Shown here in pieces: positions 57,321-64,000 of a DNA stretch of 64,000 bases; position 1 is the stretch's first letter; every line of letters starts with the position of its first letter. The translations under genes and the position numbers were made by a program. The notes below the pieces were generated by a model. The model saw nothing but the letters and a program-made list of their open reading frames with translations, had not been told where the DNA came from and ran no database searches. Source of the DNA: Salinisphaera sp. G21_0 (GTDB taxonomy: Bacteria; Pseudomonadota; Gammaproteobacteria; Pseudomonadales; Endozoicomonadaceae); NCBI RefSeq assembly GCF_017744115.1, contig NZ_JAGHQW010000012.1:1-64000 (forward strand), read 5' to 3'.

Positions 57321-60300
57321 CATCCGAGACATGCTGTGGATCGATAAAATTACGAAAGTCATAGAACTTATCTGCCCAATTAGAATAGTCTTCAAGGGAG
57401 TGGCCATACAGTGAGCGACACGTCTGGCCTTTTCCCCTCTGGCAGGTGAACTCCCAAAAAATATCTTTCATGACATGGGCCGCTGTTGAGAATTGAGCTC
57501 CAAACTGCACACAAAATTCAGGATGAACGTGACCTATCAGACAGTTAATGTCCTTTTTCAACAACTCGGGGTTACTGAACCAAAGCGATGAAGGCAAGCA
57601 CTGAAAGGCTTGCTGAAAAACAGATTCCACCTGTTCCTGCACACATTGCAAAATAGATAACCGTAACTCTGCTTTTACTGCCTGGATCGATTGTCCGGAA
57701 CAGCGACATTGGGCATACAGCGCCCGGTTATCAAAGCTTTTGCATCTCAACAGCCACTGTTTATTTTGGATAAAGTGTAACTGTGCTACCGGATTTTCAA
57801 TCTTACCCACATATTGATCAATGATTGCCAAAATCCCATTATAATTTTCCCGGCCTATGTCAAGGAGGAGCAACCGATTGGTTAAATCATTTCTGAAAGC
57901 ACGGGTATACATCCAGTGACGCTCAACTTCTTTTATTGACAAGCCAAAAGGAATTTTAACGCCCTGATGCACAGTAAGGCGAACCGGTTCAGGCTTGCCA
58001 GTAACAAGTTGCCATTGGTTATCGTCCGGGCCCGGTTGCTGTTGATGATCGGTTTGTTCCTCAAGCTCTGGTTCACTGTTAAGGGTTCGCTCTGGCTCAA
58101 GATCGGGCATTTGAATAGCAAAGAGCTTTTCGGTCTGGACGTCGGGTAATTTTTTCTCCTGGCAATTTTCCTGGCAAGCTTGTCTTCTGACGACAGCAGG
58201 CGGGCTCTTTTTCCTGGCTTTGCTTTTCCTGGCAGGTCCACCTTCTGGTGCCTTTCCCTCAGCCTCTTTACGGTGAAATCTATTATCTCCCAATAATGAA
58301 TGGGCATTTTTTTCAGATTGGATTTCCTCTAACAGGTTCTCCAATTGCAGAATTTTTTCACCAACCAGTTTAATCTCCATGGGGATTTTAAACCTGACCG
58401 ACCTTACATTGCTTTTATCTGCCTGGCCATGTAAAAAACCTTGGTAGACTTTCCATTGTTTCAGTGCGCCTGACAGGTTTCCTCGTTTTTCAAGCAACAT
58501 GGCAAGATATTTATTCATTTCAGGCCGTGAGCCAATCACCGCCCGATAGTTAAGTTCTGCTTTATTCAGCAGGCCTGAGAATTGATCACTTAACTCACCA
58601 TGAGAGCTGGCAAGTTTTTCGTAAAGAATACCTAACAATGCTTTTACACAAACATCTTTAACGTTGCCCTTTTCAATAAACTGAATAGCTAATTGATACT
58701 TACCCTTTGAGGCCATGCAAAGTCCGAAATAAAGTGTTTTACTTTTATGCCTGGCAAATTCAAGAAGTGCTGATGCCTTGGAAGGATTACCCTGCATATA
58801 GTAGTACAGGGCGACTCTTTCAGAACGCAGTCGTGCACTTCGTGTCGATCCACGCATCAATAGAATTAATTCATAAGCATAATCCATAGCTCTTTTGACT
58901 ATTTCAGCAGATTGATTTTTATGGTCATTTATTTCAACTTGAATGAATTCCAGGTATTCAAGTGCCTTTTCCGGATTCAAAGTGGTAGAGTAAGGCCAAC
59001 GGGAAAACCCAAGATCATTCCAGAGCATGGTTAACAGTGCCAGAGTATTGTATTTTGCAGAGTTTTCAGCAACACTTCTAAACACTTCAACATCCTCCAG
59101 GACTTCTGCGATTGCAAAGCATGTGCATTTTGCAAGTGCAATCTCTGATTCCTGTTTAGGGCATCTCTCCAATACTGAGCTTAATGCGGATAATTGGACC
59201 CTGTCAGTCGTTTTCCAGCGATAATTTACCAGGAATCCTGCAGCGAGAAAGTTTAAAACCCAATAGTCAGCAACACGACAGATGCCTCTTTCAACGCTGG
59301 TAATCGTCATTTTATGAAGAATACGGTTATATGTTTTTACCTGTCCCGGGAGGGCTAACTTTACAGCGGCATTTTTTCCGGAAGAGTAGCCATGGGATGA
59401 CATTGAGTATTCCATAGTTATCTTGTTGTAAAAATGCCCCAATGCCTGAAGAAAAGCAAAATAGGCAATCTCTTTCTCATGAACGGCCAACTCTGTTTCT
59501 AATAAAAGTGCGTTAAAGTAATTATCAAGAAAGTCAACATTGCCAGCATTAACTACTTCAACATAATGATCATCACAATATTCCTGATAAAGATGGTGAA
59601 AAATAATCACTATTTTATCAAGCTTGGTCAAACTAAAGGGAGATCTTGCAACTTCAGCCAATTGTCCCTCCTGCTGTTCCCTGGCACTGTTACTTTTTAA
59701 GGCTCCCGGTTCATCCCGGCATCGACATGCCTCTGCATCACCTGAAGCAGGGCTGTGCATTTGGAACCGATTATGGCCAGCAATAGCAGTTTCATGGTGA
59801 ACTTTTTCAAGGATAGATCTTATTCTAACCAGGGCTTCTTTGCATTCTGACTCTTTAGCAAGTAACTCTGAAAATAAAGAACCTGAATTACTGCTATCAT
59901 TGTTTCCATCTGATGAGACAACTGCTTTTTTCAACTTCTCAAAAGCTTTCAGAAAATTCTTGTTTTTATCAATAGACTCAACAGTTTGTTCCAGCTCCTT
60001 ATCAACTGCCTTCATTTGCTCACAAACGGAATAAAATTTCGTTAAGGATTCAATTTCAGGAAAGTATTTGTCGTTATCGGGAAGCCACCATAAATTCAAC
60101 ACCTTGATGAGAGCATTGCCATTTGATGGTGGTATTAAGTCTCCGAGAGAATAAAGCATACTGAATGCTTCCTGCTCACTTGGCATGCCATACAACATTC
60201 TTATGAGGAAATTCTCCTGAATATACAGAGCCGCCAACTTAAACCTGATCAATTCCTGATGGGGTATCTCACCATGAACCCTGGTGAGATCAATAATCTG

Positions 60301-60669
60301 TTGTTTTATTTCGTCAAGCTGCCGGGCTAATATCTCCGGATCCGGAGCTGCCAGAAGTTCAGCCTCCTTTGTGCGCTCCGGTTGCACATCCTGTTGTGCA
60401 CCGTCACACAGCGATTCTTGCGCCACATTACATTGGCTGGCTTGATCATGGGTAATGACGCCATGAGACTGTTCGGGTGCTGCAATGACACGAACTTCCC
60501 TGTTAACAATGCTTTTCCCTTGACCATCTCTGAACGTGCCCGCTCCCGTGAAAACGTTTTCACCGGCCAATACTGTTGGTGTAACTTTCAACGGTTGTGT
60601 GTCAGAACACACCTCCCCGCCCTCAAAGCTGTGCCTTACCGGGGTGTGGCTGCTACTTATTGGGTTCAT
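57313..60669 (-). CDS. Large hypothetical protein, tandem paralogue A
   Basis: 1,118 residues (MNPISSSHTPVRHSFEGGE). The first ~110 residues are polar and likely disordered. A helical region (about 110-300) is followed by helical-repeat sequence, TPR/Sel1-like at ~560-770 (ALEYLEFIQVEIN, AVIGSRPEMNKYLAMLLEKRGN). A Lys/Arg-rich linker (about 820-850) with KSKARKKSPP and an acidic Gln-rich stretch lead to a conserved C-terminal domain (~900-1118; LSIKEVERHW, NPVAQLHFIQN, HVHPEFCVQ, CRSLYGHS). No catalytic motif or membrane helix is recognised. It is about equally conserved with the next gene over most of its length, 64 bases upstream. Candidate secreted protein; function unknown. Confidence 0.7.
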   Translation of the reverse strand: MNPISSSHTPVRHSFEGGEVCSDTQPLKVTPTVLAGENVFTGAGTFRDGQGKSIVNREVRVIAAPEQSHGVITHDQASQCNVAQESLCDGAQQDVQPERTKEAELLAAPDPEILARQLDEIKQQIIDLTRVHGEIPHQELIRFKLAALYIQENFLIRMLYGMPSEQEAFSMLYSLGDLIPPSNGNALIKVLNLWWLPDNDKYFPEIESLTKFYSVCEQMKAVDKELEQTVESIDKNKNFLKAFEKLKKAVVSSDGNNDSSNSGSLFSELLAKESECKEALVRIRSILEKVHHETAIAGHNRFQMHSPASGDAEACRCRDEPGALKSNSAREQQEGQLAEVARSPFSLTKLDKIVIIFHHLYQEYCDDHYVEVVNAGNVDFLDNYFNALLLETELAVHEKEIAYFAFLQALGHFYNKITMEYSMSSHGYSSGKNAAVKLALPGQVKTYNRILHKMTITSVERGICRVADYWVLNFLAAGFLVNYRWKTTDRVQLSALSSVLERCPKQESEIALAKCTCFAIAEVLEDVEVFRSVAENSAKYNTLALLTMLWNDLGFSRWPYSTTLNPEKALEYLEFIQVEINDHKNQSAEIVKRAMDYAYELILLMRGSTRSARLRSERVALYYYMQGNPSKASALLEFARHKSKTLYFGLCMASKGKYQLAIQFIEKGNVKDVCVKALLGILYEKLASSHGELSDQFSGLLNKAELNYRAVIGSRPEMNKYLAMLLEKRGNLSGALKQWKVYQGFLHGQADKSNVRSVRFKIPMEIKLVGEKILQLENLLEEIQSEKNAHSLLGDNRFHRKEAEGKAPEGGPARKSKARKKSPPAVVRRQACQENCQEKKLPDVQTEKLFAIQMPDLEPERTLNSEPELEEQTDHQQQPGPDDNQWQLVTGKPEPVRLTVHQGVKIPFGLSIKEVERHWMYTRAFRNDLTNRLLLLDIGRENYNGILAIIDQYVGKIENPVAQLHFIQNKQWLLRCKSFDNRALYAQCRCSGQSIQAVKAELRLSILQCVQEQVESVFQQAFQCLPSSLWFSNPELLKKDINCLIGHVHPEFCVQFGAQFSTAAHVMKDIFWEFTCQRGKGQTCRSLYGHSLEDYSNWADKFYDFRNFIDPQHVSDVI

Positions 60670-60733
60670 AATCTGTCGCCTGTTTATTTATATTGATCAA
60701 TAGATACCTGGGAGGCATTCTCAGGAAGGCCCT

Positions 60734-63700
60734 CTAAATAATGTCCGAAAGATGTTGTGGATCAATAAAATCACGAAATTTATAGAACTTTTCAGCCAAA
60801 TTGGAATAGTCCCCGGGGGAGTGGCCATACAGTGAGCGACATGTCTGGTCGGTTACCCTCTGGCAGGTAAACTCCCAATGAATATCTCTCATTACATGGG
60901 CCGCTGTTGAAAATTGAGCGCCAACCTGTACACAAAATTCAGGATGAACGTGATCTATCAGGTATTTAATGTCCTTTTTCAACAACTCGGGATTACTGAA
61001 CCACAGAGGTGAAGGCAAGCGCTGAAACGCATGCTGAAAAACAGACTCCACCTGTTTTTGCACACATTGCAAAATAGATAATCGTAACTCTGCCTTTAAT
61101 GCCTGGATCGTTTGGCCAGAACGACGACAATGGACATAAAGTGCACGGTTATCAAAACTCTTACATCTCAACAGCCACTCTCTATTTTGTATGAAGTGTA
61201 ATTGTGCTACCGGATTTTCAGTTTTGCCCACATATTGATCAATGAGTCCCAAAACCCCATCATAATCTCCCCGGCCAATGTCAAGGAAGAGTAACCGATT
61301 GGTTAAATTATTTCTCATATCGCGGGTATTTCCCCAGTGACGCTCGACTTCTTTTATTGAAAAGCCAACAGGAATTTTAACGCCCTGAATCACAACAAGC
61401 CGAAACGGGTCAGACTTACCAGTGACGAGCTGCCATTGGTTTTCGTTCAGGCCCTGTTGATAATGGTGTTGAGGATCGGTTTGTCCCTCAAACTCTGATC
61501 CACTGTTAAGATCTGGCTCAGACTCGAGATTCGGCACTTGAATAGAAATACGCTTTTCGCTGTGGAAGTCTGGTGGCTTTTGTTCCTGGCAAGCCGGTTT
61601 CCTATCAGCAGCAGGTCGACTTTTTTTCTTGCCTTTTCTTTTCCTGGCAGGTTGACGTCCAGGCTTCTTTTTCACAGTTTCTTCGCTATAAGATTTATCA
61701 TCACCCAATAGTGACTCTGCTTTTTTTTCAGATTTAATTTCCCCTATCAGGTTCTCCAATTCCAGAATTTTTTCACCAACCAGTTTAATCTCCATGGGAA
61801 TTTTAAACCTTACCGACCTTATATTACTTTTATCTTCCTGGTCATGTAAAAAACAGCGGTAAGCTTTCCAGTGTTTTAGCGAGTCTGATAGATACCCTCG
61901 TTTTTCAATCAACATGGCTAAATATTTATTCATTTCAGGCCGTGAGCCAATCACGGCCCGATAATTAAGTTCTGCTTTTGTGAGCAATTCATCATATTGT
62001 TCAGATGATTCTTCCTGAGAACTGGCAAGTCTTTCGCATAGAATACCTAACAGTGCTTTAATACAAGCATCTTTAATCTTTTCCTTTTCAATAAACTGAA
62101 TGGCAAACTGGTATTCACGCTTTGATGCCATGCAGAGCCCGAAATAAAGCGATTTACTTTTACGCTTGGTAAACTTAAGAAGTTCCAATGCCTTTTTGGG
62201 ATCATTCAGCATAAAGTAATACAGGGCGATTCTTTCAGAATACAGTTGTGAAATCGGCGTCGATCCCTGCATCAATTTATTAAATTCATAGGCAATATCC
62301 ATGGATTGCTTCAGCATTTCGGCGCTTTGATTATCATTATTGGTTATTTCATATCGAATGAATTCCAGATATTCAAGCGCTTTTTCCGGATTCAAGGTGG
62401 TTGAGTATGGCCAACGGGAAAACCCAAGATCATTCCAAAGCATGGTTAATAGCGCAAAGGTATTGTATTTTTCAGAATTATCAGCAACACTTCTGTACGC
62501 TCCAACATCCTCCAGGAGTTCTGCGATAGAAAAACAGGTATATTTTGCCAGTGCAATCTCCGATTCTTGTTTAGGGCTTCTCTCCACCGCCAGACTTAGA
62601 GAGGTTAATTGAGCCCTGTCCCTGGATGTCCAGCGATAATTCATCAAAAATCCTGAAGCGAGCAGGCTTAAAACCCAAAAGTCAGCACCCTGACAGATAT
62701 CCCCTTTAATACTGACCATTGCCATTTTATGAAGCTTGGTATTGTAAGTTATTGCCTTATTAAAATGAGCTGATTTTACATGATTACTTTTTCCAGTACA
62801 GCAACTGACTTTGCACTCCATAGCTATCTTGTGGTAAAAATGTCCTAATGATTGTAGAAAAGCAAAACAGGCAATCTCTTTCTCATAAACGGATAACTCT
62901 GTTTCCAATAAAAGCTCGTTAAAATAATTATCAAGAACATCAATATTGGTAAGATTAACTGATTCAATATGCATTTCATTGTTATGTATTTGGTAAAGAT
63001 GGTGAAAAATAACCACTAATTTATCAAGTTTTGTCAAACTGAAGTCAGACTTCATAGCTTCGGATGACTGTTCTAATAACTCCCTAACACTATTGCTTTT
63101 TACGGCTTCCGATTCATCCCTGCAGGGATTATCCTCTACATCACTTAAAGCAGAACCATGCACTTGAGATCTATTCTGGCTGGCCGTAAAACATTCATTG
63201 TTCCCTTTTTTAAGAAGTCTGCCCAAGACCTCTTTAAACTCTGTTTCACTGAAAAATTCTGAGGTAAGAGAACTTGCAGTGCTGCTATCACTGCTTCCTT
63301 CTGATGGGATCAGCTTTTTTTTCAACTTGTCTGTCAAAAGCAACCGGCCTTTGTCAAAAGACTCGACAGCTGTATTCAAATCCCCGAGAGCTGTATTCAA
63401 ATCCCCGAGAGCTGTCTCCAAATACTCACTAACAGAATCAAGTCTCTTTAAAGAAACAATGGTTTTATCAGGAAAGTATTTCTCGTTACCGGGAAGCCAC
63501 CATAAATCCAGCACCCTCATGAGAGCAGCACCATTTGATGATTGTGGTAATAAGTCTCCAAGCGATTGAAACTTGCTGAATGCTTCCTCCTGACTTGCCA
63601 TGCCGTACAACATTCTTGTGAGGATATTCTCCTGGATATACAGTGCGGCTAACTTAAATCTCATCAATTCCTTTTGCGGTATCTCACCATAAACACCGGT

Positions 63701-64000
63701 GAGTTCAATGATCTGTGTTTCTATTTCGTCAAGCTTCCGGGTCAACATCTCCGGGTCCAGAACTGTTTTTTTTTCAACTTGTTCGGCACTCTGCGGTTTA
63801 ATTTCCTTTGATGCACCTTCACATAGTGCTGCCTGAGCCGTTTCATTCTGGTTTGATTTCAATAGAGCACGTGTACTGACTCCATGAGAGTGTTCGGACA
63901 CTTCAATTACACGAACCTCCCTGTTAACAAAGCTCTTCCCATGACCATCTCTGATCGAGGCTGCATCAGTCAGCGCTTGATCACTTGTTGGTGTAACCAT
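60734..64000 (-). CDS. Large hypothetical protein, tandem paralogue B, probably cut by window edge
   Basis: 1,088 codons reach the right edge. An ATG occupies the last three bases, but alignment with paralogue A (TPTVLAGENVF against TPTSDQALTDA) suggests about 28 more residues beyond the window. Domain order equals that of A: polar N-terminus, helical region, TPR-like repeats, Lys-rich linker (PARKRKGKKK) and the conserved C-terminal domain ending FIDPQHLSDII. A small 21-base direct repeat encodes LGDLNTA twice (about 63376-63418), absent from A. Likely an operon with A downstream. Confidence 0.68.
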   Translation of the reverse strand: MVTPTSDQALTDAASIRDGHGKSFVNREVRVIEVSEHSHGVSTRALLKSNQNETAQAALCEGASKEIKPQSAEQVEKKTVLDPEMLTRKLDEIETQIIELTGVYGEIPQKELMRFKLAALYIQENILTRMLYGMASQEEAFSKFQSLGDLLPQSSNGAALMRVLDLWWLPGNEKYFPDKTIVSLKRLDSVSEYLETALGDLNTALGDLNTAVESFDKGRLLLTDKLKKKLIPSEGSSDSSTASSLTSEFFSETEFKEVLGRLLKKGNNECFTASQNRSQVHGSALSDVEDNPCRDESEAVKSNSVRELLEQSSEAMKSDFSLTKLDKLVVIFHHLYQIHNNEMHIESVNLTNIDVLDNYFNELLLETELSVYEKEIACFAFLQSLGHFYHKIAMECKVSCCTGKSNHVKSAHFNKAITYNTKLHKMAMVSIKGDICQGADFWVLSLLASGFLMNYRWTSRDRAQLTSLSLAVERSPKQESEIALAKYTCFSIAELLEDVGAYRSVADNSEKYNTFALLTMLWNDLGFSRWPYSTTLNPEKALEYLEFIRYEITNNDNQSAEMLKQSMDIAYEFNKLMQGSTPISQLYSERIALYYFMLNDPKKALELLKFTKRKSKSLYFGLCMASKREYQFAIQFIEKEKIKDACIKALLGILCERLASSQEESSEQYDELLTKAELNYRAVIGSRPEMNKYLAMLIEKRGYLSDSLKHWKAYRCFLHDQEDKSNIRSVRFKIPMEIKLVGEKILELENLIGEIKSEKKAESLLGDDKSYSEETVKKKPGRQPARKRKGKKKSRPAADRKPACQEQKPPDFHSEKRISIQVPNLESEPDLNSGSEFEGQTDPQHHYQQGLNENQWQLVTGKSDPFRLVVIQGVKIPVGFSIKEVERHWGNTRDMRNNLTNRLLFLDIGRGDYDGVLGLIDQYVGKTENPVAQLHFIQNREWLLRCKSFDNRALYVHCRRSGQTIQALKAELRLSILQCVQKQVESVFQHAFQRLPSPLWFSNPELLKKDIKYLIDHVHPEFCVQVGAQFSTAAHVMRDIHWEFTCQRVTDQTCRSLYGHSPGDYSNLAEKFYKFRDFIDPQHLSDII

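Overview
The window looks like chromosome from a host-associated marine gammaproteobacterium. FadBA, FabAB, HtpG, Uup, GpsA-SixA and an RND pump are all of gammaproteobacterial type. Between these housekeeping blocks lie many proteins with eukaryote-like parts: ankyrin repeats, LDL-receptor class A modules, protein kinase folds, a RING-like finger and proline-rich SH3-type ligands. That mixture is what I would expect of an Endozoicomonas-like animal symbiont. The assignment is inferred from gene content, not from a marker gene. I saw no rRNA, tRNA or CRISPR array.

Region 1 (1-7.9 kb) is a surface-protein array. It starts with a frameshifted Thr-rich membrane protein that runs off the left edge and an IS66 transposase remnant. 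Three tandem minus-strand genes follow (1189-4041, 4239-6212, 6384-7862). They share a near-identical leader, start region and ~200-residue N-terminal cassette, a C-terminal membrane anchor and, in two of them, a tyrosine-containing tail. The ectodomain differs: GLUG-like repeats in two and three LDL-receptor class A modules in the third. Two further family members lie at 36271-38610 and 38825-41020.

Region 2 (8.2-22.4 kb) is core metabolism: fadBA (beta-oxidation), a universal stress protein, uup, an MFS transporter, gpsA-DUF4389-sixA, fabAB (unsaturated fatty acid synthesis) and sdaA (serine deamination).

Region 3 (22.4-45.9 kb) alternates ordinary genes (htpG, a YafJ-like amidotransferase) with candidate host-directed proteins: a Ser/Thr kinase, a proline-rich protein ending in an actin-binding-like LKKTE, two proteins built of Arg/Glu-rich repeats carrying DPAYA, two ankyrin proteins, a RING-like membrane protein, a protein with four RPLPxxP-type motifs, and a duplicated small gene whose second copy has an in-frame stop. 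MITE-like palindromic elements and an IS110 remnant are scattered among them.

Region 4 (46-64 kb) holds an RND efflux operon, a UbiB/ABC1-like atypical kinase with a long disordered N-terminus, a K+ channel with an RCK-like domain, an unknown protein, a Bcr/CflA-type exporter, a dCMP-deaminase-like enzyme and two tandem ~1,100-residue paralogues of unknown function. The second paralogue runs to the right edge.

Read together, the accessory genes suggest a set of adhesins and secreted effectors that imitate host signalling (SH2, SH3, actin, ubiquitin and kinase themes). No secretion apparatus is encoded here, so delivery into a host is inference. Start sites were moved from the longest reading frame wherever a better ribosome binding site or family alignment supported it.
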